Source of the DNA: Candidatus Uhrbacteria bacterium GW2011_GWE2_46_68
Lineage (GTDB): Bacteria; Patescibacteriota; Patescibacteriia; UBA9934; GWF2-40-263
Length of the DNA: 36,659 nt
Assembly (NCBI GenBank): GCA_001002765.1
Contig: LCMS01000011.1
Span: forward strand, 1-36,659
Direction: 5' to 3'
The position numbers and the translations under genes are program-made. The notes under the pieces are model-generated. The model was given only the letters and a program-made list of their open reading frames with translations, was not told where the DNA came from and did not search any database. Numbering within the stretch: the stretch's first letter is position 1; the number at the start of each line of letters is the position of its first letter. Positions 8,814 through 16,588 of this stretch are shown piece by piece.

Positions 8814-8857
8814 AAAGAAAACCCGCTTTAAGACCCGAAGGTCTCCCAAGCGGGCCG
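8814..8857 (-). terminator. Compound intrinsic terminator downstream of the VWA gene
   Basis: CCCGCTT...AAGCGGG enclosing AGACCttcggGTCT, followed by TTTTCTTTTTT on the minus strand. Confidence 0.7.
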
Positions 8858-8865
8858 TATCTTAT

Positions 8866-9885
8866 CTATGCCAATTTCCAATCATCTCCACCGGAATCGG
8901 GCGTTCCTCCTGAGGGGGGAGGATCTTCCTTCTTCTTGCGTCTGCGCTTCTTTGACGCGGCAGGAGGCGGGGGCGCTGGTGGTTCCTCGATTCGCTTTTG
9001 CGGAGCGATCGCAAGCAGAGGTTGCAAGGTTTCGCGAACCTCGGCACATCGTCCCTCATCTTGTCCGCGCTGGCGCATATCTGCAATGTACTCATCGATC
9101 GTCCGCGATCCGGTCATGAGGGCAAAGATGCCCAAGGTCACGTCTGCAATCGCACGATCGGTTCCCAAAAACAGAACATGGTTTTTCCCCAGAGCCGATT
9201 GCCACTGCTGAACGATTCTTTCTTCAGCTACACGGCTGTAGTGCCGGTGAATATGGAACACATTTCCGTGGAATTTTGCTCTGAGATCACGGAAGACCGC
9301 GATCGCCGTTGTGTTGTTCCTTTTGGAACCAAACAGGGCATTCAGATTTTGACCAGAAATTTCATCATAAAAGCCCTCATCACCGAGAATGATCAAAAAC
9401 GGGGTACATTCTTCCGGAAGATCGCAACAATAGGCATAGTACCAGGCCATGGTTTCATAAGATTCGCGATCATTGCCACCACCATTACCTTCAAGCCACA
9501 TACGTTCAAGCCAGGTGTCCATTTCCCGAGGCTGACAGAATTCCGCCACCTGAATGGGGCCTCGATCATGTACGACGTCGCCGACGGCTGCGACACAAAA
9601 TTCAGGATCTGACAGATATCCTCTTTCCTTGATTTGTCCTACGATCATGGGCGCCTTGTCCCAGAAGATTTTTGGCAAATTTCCCATGGACCCTGTGACA
9701 TCCGCGATGATGACCACAGGATTTCGCGCCTGGGTTCGGATTCTGCGATCCTTGGCAAGCATGGTGGTATGAACTCTTGTGTTTCTTCCCAGCGCCTCTT
9801 CGGACACTGTGGTTGTGCCGGAACGGGTTTGCCGGCTACGAGAAGTCGTGTCACGACCATAGAATTCACCACTTGGTCCACCCAT
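8866..9885 (-). CDS. von Willebrand factor A (VWA) domain protein with Pro/Lys-rich C-terminal tail
   Basis: PVVIIADVTGSMGNLP MIDAS-like motif; tail PPAPPPPAASKKRRRKKK. AAAGGAGG-AAACC-ATG at 9885 supports a start shorter than the track (9954). Confidence 0.8.
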   Translation of the reverse strand: MGGPSGEFYGRDTTSRSRQTRSGTTTVSEEALGRNTRVHTTMLAKDRRIRTQARNPVVIIADVTGSMGNLPKIFWDKAPMIVGQIKERGYLSDPEFCVAAVGDVVHDRGPIQVAEFCQPREMDTWLERMWLEGNGGGNDRESYETMAWYYAYCCDLPEECTPFLIILGDEGFYDEISGQNLNALFGSKRNNTTAIAVFRDLRAKFHGNVFHIHRHYSRVAEERIVQQWQSALGKNHVLFLGTDRAIADVTLGIFALMTGSRTIDEYIADMRQRGQDEGRCAEVRETLQPLLAIAPQKRIEEPPAPPPPAASKKRRRKKKEDPPPSGGTPDSGGDDWKLA

Positions 9886-9916
9886 GGTTTCCTCCTTTGG
9901 AAACAGGTTGAAAAGA

Positions 9917-9930
9917 GCGGATATATCCGC
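9917..9930. repeat. Perfect 14-bp palindrome in the VWA leader
   Basis: GCGGATATATCCGC. Confidence 0.8.
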
Positions 9931-9996
9931 GTTTGCGGCAAAAGACCTTCCCATTTGGAAGGCCTTTTGTCAAGGGAATTACGCGCTTTTTAAAAG

Positions 9997-10020
9997 AAAA
10001 AACCCCATAAACAGGGGTTT
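9997..10020 (-). terminator. Intrinsic terminator of the AAA+ gene
   Basis: AAAACCCCTGTTTATGGGGTTTTTT on the minus strand. Confidence 0.8.
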
Positions 10021-11810
10021 TACGTCAGCAGGCCATGAGCCCGCAATTGGTTGACCATTCGATCCATGTCAGGAACAAGTCCACGCGCACAAATATGCTC
10101 CACCATCTCTTTCGTGCACCTGGGAAGCAGTCGTCGGGATCGACAGGCCAAGAGTCCGGCCATGGTCATCATGTCAATCTGCTGCTGATTGTCTCCGGGA
10201 ATGAAGTCACCAATCGTGTTTTGCAAGATTTCTCCTGTGACCATTCCGTCATTTTCTCGGCTTGCGAGGCGATGGGCACGCAGTACCACTTGTTCGATAT
10301 CTGCCCCTGACATCCCGCTTGTGGCAAGGACAAAAGGAGTCAGATCCGTGATGTCTGTTTTCACCTGATGCCGTTTGAACATGACGCGGAAAATAGGATC
10401 GCGTTCTTCACGACTGGGCATGGGAAGCAGAATAATCTCGTCACTGCGTCCGCTACGCTTGAGTGCGGCATCCATGCGATCGGGTCGGTTGGTACAGTTG
10501 ATGACGAGCACTTGTCCGCGGATCTTTGGATCAGAAAGAAATTCCATCCACATCTTCATAAGCCGTTCCGAGACCCCGGAATCTCCATGAGGAGAATCGC
10601 GCTGTGCCTCGGCAAGATCGGCTTCATCGTTCATGACAACAACCGGAGCCATATCTCGCAGAGCATAAACAAGTTTTTGCATCCTGGCTTCAGACTCACC
10701 CAGCCACATGGAACGGATATTCTTGGTTTTCACAAAGTTGAATCCGGCTTCATATGCGAGGGCTTCGACAATCGCGGTTTTTCCTGTTCCCGGAGGCCCG
10801 GTTAAGGTGATGCCCATGGGGACCAGTCGATGATCTCCCGAGGCAATGCCATGCAGGACTTCTGCCAGAAATGTCTTGATATGCTCAAGCCCGCCAATAT
10901 CCTCAAGCCCGCGAGCGGGCTCGACGATATCCATGAGATCGCCGTACTCATCCACAAGGACCTTGCGCTTTGCCTTTTTGATGGCAGAGAGATTCAGTGC
11001 GTCACTATGACGTCTGGTTTCATCGAGGATTTCTTGCATCTGGCGCAGACTCAACCCTTGGGTTGCATGCACGAGCATTTCCAAGGTGATACCCTTGGGG
11101 AATGCGGGTGGATGATGGCAAGTGAGGAGAAAAGCGAGCCGTTCTTCAAATGTGGGTTTTGGAATGTAGATCTGATAGACCCCTGTATTGCCCTGGCGCA
11201 ATTCTTCGGTCACCTTTGCCACTTCATCAGTGAGAAGGAATACGAGATTGCCACGCGAGCGGATATCTTGATCCATGCTCCAATTGCGCAAGCGTTCGAT
11301 GATCACGCGTTCGTTCATCATCTGTGTCCCCTGTGAACCGACATGCGGAGCCAGGAAGTGTGCAGAACGAATCACGATCGTCACCTTGTCCGTGTTTTTG
11401 ATCACGCGATCCATGAGTCGCAGACAGGCTTCGGGATCTTTGGGAAGTTCCTTTTCCTGTTGCAGCTCGGCGCGCGCAAGAGCAATGGGATCTCCACCGG
11501 CAGGGGCAGGTGTTTGAAATCCGGATTCTTGCTTGAAAACGGCTTCCATTTCTGGACGCAGAAACTGGATCCCAGAGGCAATATCGTAAAAGAGAACCAT
11601 GCGTCCGTTTTCGAGCGCCTTGCGCAAGAAGAGCGGAAATTCGAGATAGGATTCTTTTTCTCCCGGGCGGGAGGTGGGATTTGGCAAGAAGCAACGAACG
11701 TCTCCATAAAGGAGAACGACTTGCGCTTTGCGATCACGAAGAACACCAACCAAATCCTTGAGATACCAATGCGGAAACACAGGAAAGGGGAGGGGTTGTT
11801 TTTTGGCCAT
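10020..11810 (-). CDS. AAA+ family ATPase with a degenerate N-terminal ATPase-like region (Ycf46-like architecture)
   Basis: GLEDIGGLEHIKTFLAEV, TLTGPPGTGKTAI (Walker A), VVVMNDEADLAEA (Walker B), INCTNRPDRMDAALKRSGRSDEII (SRH). Start at 11810 is supported by AAAGGAG; the track starts at 11894. Confidence 0.85.
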   Translation of the reverse strand: MAKKQPLPFPVFPHWYLKDLVGVLRDRKAQVVLLYGDVRCFLPNPTSRPGEKESYLEFPLFLRKALENGRMVLFYDIASGIQFLRPEMEAVFKQESGFQTPAPAGGDPIALARAELQQEKELPKDPEACLRLMDRVIKNTDKVTIVIRSAHFLAPHVGSQGTQMMNERVIIERLRNWSMDQDIRSRGNLVFLLTDEVAKVTEELRQGNTGVYQIYIPKPTFEERLAFLLTCHHPPAFPKGITLEMLVHATQGLSLRQMQEILDETRRHSDALNLSAIKKAKRKVLVDEYGDLMDIVEPARGLEDIGGLEHIKTFLAEVLHGIASGDHRLVPMGITLTGPPGTGKTAIVEALAYEAGFNFVKTKNIRSMWLGESEARMQKLVYALRDMAPVVVMNDEADLAEAQRDSPHGDSGVSERLMKMWMEFLSDPKIRGQVLVINCTNRPDRMDAALKRSGRSDEIILLPMPSREERDPIFRVMFKRHQVKTDITDLTPFVLATSGMSGADIEQVVLRAHRLASRENDGMVTGEILQNTIGDFIPGDNQQQIDMMTMAGLLACRSRRLLPRCTKEMVEHICARGLVPDMDRMVNQLRAHGLLT

Positions 11811-11844
11811 GAGAGCTCCTTTTGGAAAGGACGAGGAACGCATG

Positions 11845-11873
11845 GGTGTATCACAGTTTTTTTGGAACGTCAA
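11845..11873 (-). promoter_or_regulatory. sigma70-like promoter for the AAA+ gene
   Basis: Minus strand TTGACG-17 bp-TACACC. Confidence 0.5.
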
Positions 11874-11903
11874 TCCAAAACCCACTAAAAACACTCAAAA
11901 TCC

Positions 11904-11932
11904 TTGACCTTTTTGGTTTTGGCTGGTACGCT
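11904..11932 (+). promoter_or_regulatory. sigma70-like promoter for rpmF, divergent from the AAA+ promoter
   Basis: TTGACC-17 bp-TACGCT. Confidence 0.5.
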
Positions 11933-11961
11933 TTTGCCACTTAAAGATAACGTTTTCTTCT

Positions 11962-12216
11962 ATGGGTCTTCCCGGACATCGTCGGACAAGTTCAGATAAG
12001 CGACGCCGCGCGGCACAGGATTTTCTCGAGCGCCTGCAAATCGCCACCTGTCCAAATTGTAAAGCTGCGATCAAGCCTCACCATGTGTGCAAGCAGTGTG
12101 GCACTTATAAGGGCCGACAAGTCCTCAATATCGATCGTCGCACCGCACGTCTTGTTAAAAAGGTGGAAAAGCGAGCCAAAGCAGCTCCTGCTCCCAAACA
12201 AACATCAAAGGCTTAA
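11962..12216 (+). CDS. rpmF: 50S ribosomal protein L32 (zinc-ribbon form)
   Basis: GLPGHRRTSSDKRRRAAQ...CPNCKAAIKPHHVCKQCGTYKGRQV. Confidence 0.95.
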   Translation: MGLPGHRRTSSDKRRRAAQDFLERLQIATCPNCKAAIKPHHVCKQCGTYKGRQVLNIDRRTARLVKKVEKRAKAAPAPKQTSKA

Positions 12217-12230
12217 CCCTTTGATGTTTT
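12201..12230 (+). terminator. Hairpin overlapping the rpmF stop codon
   Basis: AACATCAAAGGCTTAACCCTTTGATGTTTT. Confidence 0.6.
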
Positions 12231-12285
12231 CGATTAGACGTTGTTGCGCTACAATAGGTCTGTTCATTCATTTTGTTCATTGATT

Positions 12286-12801
12286 ATGTCCAATCGCCAT
12301 CTCGCTCGCACGATTGCCATCCAGTCCCTGTACCAATGGGATTTTCTCAGTCAACCAAAAGAAAGAGTTGAAGAGATCCTTGCCTTTAATCGAGAGGAGT
12401 TTGCTCCAAACTTTGACGATGGGGGATTTATTAATGAGCTTTTTTTGGGAGTCATGGAACATTTGGCCGATATTGATGGACTTATCATCCGTTTTGCTCC
12501 TGATTGGCCGCTTGATTCCATGTCCATCATTGATCGCAACATTATCAGAGTTGGAGTTTATGAACTCAAGATGAATCCGCATATTCCCGCCAAGGTGGCG
12601 ATCAATGAAGCGATTGAAATTGCAAAGACCTTTGGAGGAGAATCATCGGGCAAGTTTGTAAACGGAGTTCTCGGAGCCATGTTTAAGGAAATGGTGGTGC
12701 ATGGAGAAATAAAAGAAGTGGATAAAAAGAAGGAGGAAGAAGAAAAACAAAAAGCGCAGGAAGCCGCGGAAACTCCCGCAACGCCTCCAGTCGCATCATA
12801 A
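12286..12801 (+). CDS. nusB: Transcription antitermination factor NusB
   Basis: [20 protein letters not shown]...[25 protein letters not shown]. The homologous start is the ATG at 12286. Confidence 0.93.
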   Translation: MSNRHLARTIAIQSLYQWDFLSQPKERVEEILAFNREEFAPNFDDGGFINELFLGVMEHLADIDGLIIRFAPDWPLDSMSIIDRNIIRVGVYELKMNPHIPAKVAINEAIEIAKTFGGESSGKFVNGVLGAMFKEMVVHGEIKEVDKKKEEEEKQKAQEAAETPATPPVAS

Positions 12802-12804
12802 ATT

Positions 12805-13503
12805 ATGCCCGTACGTATAAAAGAACCCATAGAAAAAGCGATAGGTGTGACGTTCAAAAATAAAGATCTTATTCGCCAAGCGGTTGTTCATCGCTCTTAT
12901 CTTAACGAACATCCTGATTTTCCTTTGGGGCATAATGAGCGTCTCGAGTTTTTGGGAGATGCGGTATTGGAATTGATCGTGACCGAATATTTGTACGAAA
13001 AGTATGAGAATCCCGAAGGAGAGCTCACCAATTGGCGTGCAGCGCTTGTGAATGCAGATATGCTCTCGAGCATTTGTTCCGAGATGGAAGTGGAGGAATA
13101 CCTGTTTCTTTCCAAAGGCGAGGCAAAAGATAAAAATACCAAAGCGCGACGGTATATTTTAGCCAATGCGTTTGAAGCGATTATTGGAGCTATTTATTTG
13201 GATCAGGGTTGGGACAAATCCAAAGAGTTTATTCATACTCATGTACTTTGTAAGTTGCCACATATTTTGGAGCACCGTTTGTATATTGATCCCAAGAGCC
13301 GATTTCAAGAAGCGTCACAGGAGCGAGCCGGAATCACACCGTCTTATAAAGTATTGTCCGAAGAGGGGCCTGATCATGAAAAGATTTTCGATGTCGGGGT
13401 ATATATCGGTAAAGAGTTGGTGGCGACAGGAAAGGGGATGAGCAAACAAGAGGCTCAAGTTGCTGCAGCGGAAAAAGGACTGGAAGTGAAAGATTGGAAA
13501 TAA
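12805..13503 (+). CDS. rnc: Ribonuclease III
   Basis: HNERLEFLGDAVLELIVTEYLY signature; C-terminal dsRBD. Confidence 0.96.
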   Translation: MPVRIKEPIEKAIGVTFKNKDLIRQAVVHRSYLNEHPDFPLGHNERLEFLGDAVLELIVTEYLYEKYENPEGELTNWRAALVNADMLSSICSEMEVEEYLFLSKGEAKDKNTKARRYILANAFEAIIGAIYLDQGWDKSKEFIHTHVLCKLPHILEHRLYIDPKSRFQEASQERAGITPSYKVLSEEGPDHEKIFDVGVYIGKELVATGKGMSKQEAQVAAAEKGLEVKDWK

Positions 13504-13514
13504 TGGAGAAATCA

Positions 13515-13547
13515 AAAACCGAGGGGCGTGCCTCTCGGTTTTTTTGG
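13515..13547. terminator. Bidirectional intrinsic terminator
   Basis: AAAACCGAGGGGCGTGCCTCTCGGTTTTTTT between convergent genes. Confidence 0.8.
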
Positions 13548-13553
13548 TTGCTT

Positions 13554-14546
13554 TTAAACTTCTGATTCTTCGACCCCGACTTCACGCACCATATTGGCGA
13601 TATAAAAAAATCCTTTCATATCACGATGACACAGCATATCTTCCATCTCGTTTCTTATATTTTGCCAATCTTGTTGAGAGAGAACAGAAATATCTTCCCC
13701 TTTTTGCCCCCAGAGTTTCAGGGCATGAAGATAAAAAACTTTGTGAATACAAAAAGCGTGTTTCATTTTTTCCCGCATGATCTTTTTTGATTCCTCCATT
13801 TTTTCCTCTCCTATCAGTTCGCGCGTTTTTTGTGGATCAAATTCTGCCATGTCTGCCAAGACCATTTGAAAGGGCAGGGAGTAAGGACTACTGTAAATTT
13901 TCATATCTTCAGTTAATCGTCTCCAATCCTCCTCATTCATGGGTACGAGTTTTGCAAATTCCTCGGCTCCTACAAGTCTTTTTAAACTGATGGCAGAACA
14001 GAAGAAATACCCGGCCGCACCAGAATCTTTATGACCATTGATTTTTTGCACAGCATCTTTAATGGAACGTTCATCAAGCGTTATTTCCGCATCAAAACGT
14101 GTTTGATCAAACTTTCTTGCCTCTGCGGCCAGAGCAAGATTACGGGGATCGCTAAGCGGTGCATATCGGATAGCGTCAAAGACTTTTTCCCAATGCGGTC
14201 CGATTATATTTTTCATCTCTTGCTCAACTGCCGAGGGTTGACGCTCTGCCTCTGGCTCGGTCGGTTGGGATGAAACCTCCAAGAGAGGTTCACCGAATTG
14301 TCGGCGAAGATTCTGGGCAATGGAATCCGCGCGTGCAAAATCTCTTTCATTCACAGCTTTTGTAAACTCCTCTGCAGCAGCTTCTTCGACAAGACGCTTT
14401 TCTTCCTCGGTTTCCGCCGGGGTCCAAAGTTCCGGATAACCCATAGCACGTTTGCCAAGTCTAAACTGCACTTTTTTTCGATGTGCCTCAAGTTGTGCTT
14501 CGGGAGGCATACCACCTTCGGGATTTGACATAGAGAGGTTGATCAA
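13554..14546 (-). CDS. Hypothetical helical protein with two similar C-terminal units
   Basis: 330 aa. The start at 14546 is TTG with an AAGGA Shine-Dalgarno; an ATG exists at 14531. Internal similarity EEDWRRLTEDMK... and QQDWQNIRNEMEDM.... Confidence 0.7.
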   Translation of the reverse strand: MINLSMSNPEGGMPPEAQLEAHRKKVQFRLGKRAMGYPELWTPAETEEEKRLVEEAAAEEFTKAVNERDFARADSIAQNLRRQFGEPLLEVSSQPTEPEAERQPSAVEQEMKNIIGPHWEKVFDAIRYAPLSDPRNLALAAEARKFDQTRFDAEITLDERSIKDAVQKINGHKDSGAAGYFFCSAISLKRLVGAEEFAKLVPMNEEDWRRLTEDMKIYSSPYSLPFQMVLADMAEFDPQKTRELIGEEKMEESKKIMREKMKHAFCIHKVFYLHALKLWGQKGEDISVLSQQDWQNIRNEMEDMLCHRDMKGFFYIANMVREVGVEESEV

Positions 14547-14575
14547 TAAATTATTTCCTTCTTATGGTATGTCTT

Positions 14576-14584
14576 CCCCCCCCC
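14576..14584. repeat. C9/G9 homopolymer tract upstream of the 13554-14546 gene
   Basis: Nine consecutive C on the plus strand. Confidence 0.9.
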
Positions 14585-14618
14585 TTCTCACAAGGAGGGT
14601 GTGTGGATAGATTTTCAA

Positions 14619-14657
14619 AAACAAAAATCCACCGAAAAAATTTCGATGGATTTTTGT
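14619..14657 (-). terminator. Intrinsic terminator of tRNA-Lys
   Basis: Minus strand ATCCATCGAAATTTTTTCGGTGGATTTTTGTTTTT. Confidence 0.7.
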
Positions 14658-14659
14658 TT

Positions 14660-14736
14660 TGGTGCGCCGTGGGGGATTTGAACCCTCGACCAAGTGGTTA
14701 AGAGCCACCTGCTCTACCAGGCTGAGCTAACGGCGC
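14660..14736 (-). tRNA. tRNA-Lys (anticodon CUU), CCA encoded
   Basis: Cloverleaf by eye: GCGCCGT TA GCTC...GAGC A GGTGG CTCTTAA CCACT...GAGGG TTCAAAT CCCCC ACGGCGC ACCA. Confidence 0.93.
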
Positions 14737-14805
14737 GTAAGAGGTGAGGAAATTATGACGAAACGGTTGACCTGTGTCAAGAATTTCGCTACGCTGTCGC
14801 AACAA

Positions 14806-14882
14806 GCAGGAGTAGCTCAATTGGATAGAGCGCCAGTCTTCGGAACTGGAGGTTAGGGGTTCAATCCCTCTCTCCTGCACCA
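14806..14882 (+). tRNA. tRNA-Arg (anticodon UCG), CCA encoded
   Basis: Cloverleaf by eye: GCAGGAG TA GCTC AATTGGATA GAGC G CCAGT CTTCGGA ACTGG AGGTT AGGGG TTCAATC CCTCT CTCCTGC ACCA. Confidence 0.92.
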
Positions 14883-14917
14883 TCTTTTTTCAGATCACTC
14901 ATAAGCTCAAACAGATT

Positions 14918-14946
14918 AAAAACCATCGTAGCCCGGTGGTTTTTCT
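14918..14946 (+). terminator. Intrinsic terminator of tRNA-Arg
   Basis: AAACCATCGTAGCCCGGTGGTTTTTCTC. Confidence 0.7.
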
Positions 14947-14985
14947 CTTCCTAGAACCCAAGTTATTTGTTATTCTTATTGCCGT

Positions 14986-16257
14986 ATGCGTTATTCCACA
15001 TTGTTCGCAAAGACAAATAAAAACGCTCCAAGCGATGGAGATTCGGCCAATGCGCGCTTTTTGGTGCAAGCCGGGTTTATTAATCAACTCATGGCCGGAG
15101 CCTATACCTATTTGCCTCTTGGCTTGCGTGTTTTAGATCGCATCAAAAAAATCGTGCGCGAGGAAATGCAAGCGATCGGCGGGCAGGAGATTTTGATGCC
15201 GGCTCTTACGCCAAAAGAAGTGTGGGAAACAACCGGACGATGGGATAGCATTGATGTGTTGTTCAAACTCGAAGGCGCGGGAGGAAAAGAATATGCACTT
15301 GGGTCCACACACGAAGAAGTGGTGACGCCTTTGGTGCAGCAATATGTAAAGTCATACAAAGATTTACCTGTTGCTGTGTATCAAATTCAAGATAAGTTTC
15401 GCAATGAGCCGCGCGCCAAGTCCGGACTTTTGCGTGGCCGCGAATTTTCCATGAAGGATTTGTACAGCTTTCACTTAAACGAGGAGGATATGCGGGCGTA
15501 TTATGAAAAATCCAAGCAAGCGTATTTGAACGTATTTCATCGCTGCGGAATTGACGCGATTATCACCGAGGCTTCGGGCGGAGTTTTTTCCAAATACAGT
15601 CATGAGTTTCAAACACCAACCGAAAGTGGGGAAGACGTGATTTACGTTTGTGACAAATGTCAGTACGCGCAAAATCGTGAGATCAGTGAATATAAAGACG
15701 GAGACACTTGCTCCAAATGTGATGGGGGAGTGATGCGGGAAACAAAGACGATTGAGGTAGGGAATATTTTTCCGCTCATGGAAAAGTTTTCCGAGCCGTT
15801 TGGATTTACCGTTGCCGGAGAAGATGGAAAACCCGTGCCCGTCATTATGGGTTGCTATGGCATAGGTCCTTCGCGTGTAATGGGAACCGTGGTGGAGATT
15901 CATCATGATGACCGAGGGATGTGCTGGCCAAAGTCGATTGCTCCTTTTTTGGTACATCTCGTAAGTCTGGGATCCAAAGACGATGAAAAGCGTGAAGAGA
16001 TTTTGGAAAAGGCCGGTGGATTATATGAGGAATTGCACAAGGCCGGAGTAGAGGTATTGTGGGACGATCGAGCCGAGGTGACAGCCGGAGAAAAGTTTGC
16101 AGATGCGGATTTGATCGGGATTCCTTTACGGCTCGTACTGTCTGAAAAGACCTTGGCCGAAGGGTCGGTTGAGTGGAAGAGGAGGGAAGAGAAAGAGGCT
16201 CACCTGGTTTCCTTGCAAGATATTATTGAGCAGGTGGAAGTCTTTGTAAAAGAATAA
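14986..16257 (+). CDS. proS: Prolyl-tRNA synthetase, short form without the editing insertion
   Basis: LGSTHEEVVTPL, QIQDKFRNEPRAKSGLLRGREFSMKDLYSF, GCYGIGPSRVMGTVVE; CDKC...CSKC zinc-ribbon-like segment. Confidence 0.95.
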   Translation: MRYSTLFAKTNKNAPSDGDSANARFLVQAGFINQLMAGAYTYLPLGLRVLDRIKKIVREEMQAIGGQEILMPALTPKEVWETTGRWDSIDVLFKLEGAGGKEYALGSTHEEVVTPLVQQYVKSYKDLPVAVYQIQDKFRNEPRAKSGLLRGREFSMKDLYSFHLNEEDMRAYYEKSKQAYLNVFHRCGIDAIITEASGGVFSKYSHEFQTPTESGEDVIYVCDKCQYAQNREISEYKDGDTCSKCDGGVMRETKTIEVGNIFPLMEKFSEPFGFTVAGEDGKPVPVIMGCYGIGPSRVMGTVVEIHHDDRGMCWPKSIAPFLVHLVSLGSKDDEKREEILEKAGGLYEELHKAGVEVLWDDRAEVTAGEKFADADLIGIPLRLVLSEKTLAEGSVEWKRREEKEAHLVSLQDIIEQVEVFVKE

Positions 16258-16267
16258 ACAAAAGAGA

Positions 16268-16297
16268 AAAACCGTGGGAAATCCGCGGTTTTTTGTT
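16268..16297 (+). terminator. Intrinsic terminator of proS
   Basis: AAACCGTGGGAAATCCGCGGTTTTTTG. Confidence 0.75.
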
Positions 16298-16485
16298 TAG
16301 ATTGATTGACCAAAAGATTCGATTATGGTTTTCTATAGATGTATGACATGGCATAACGACAAGCAAATGTTCACCCGCCCACAAGACATTTCTGATGTCT
16401 ATGGTTTGGTTTTGGATATTTCCCCTGTCGCCTTTATGTCGTGTCAGCGTTGCGTGTAAACGCATCTTCTTTCATAGAAAATAGG

Positions 16486-16520
16486 CCGCCCGGGGAATGA
16501 TCCCCGGGCGGTTTTGTTTT
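16486..16520 (+). terminator. Very strong intrinsic terminator upstream of the MFS gene (possible attenuator or end of a small RNA)
   Basis: CCGCCCGGGGA-ATGA-TCCCCGGGCGG, perfect 11-bp stem, followed by TTTTGTTTT. Confidence 0.85.
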
Positions 16521-16588
16521 GCCTTGCCGAAGTCCGCGTCATTGGCGAGGACGAAGGCGGGGCTTCTCTTACCTTACCGAGGTTTCTT

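Noticed and set aside
8998-9612. 204-aa plus-strand ORF
   Set aside because: Antisense to the VWA gene; low-complexity, no domain.
14698-14883. 61-aa ORF MVQERGIEPLTSSSEDWRSIQL...APLAQPGRAGGS
   Set aside because: It lies antisense across tRNA-Arg and into tRNA-Lys; this is the familiar spurious protein made by translating tRNA antisense.
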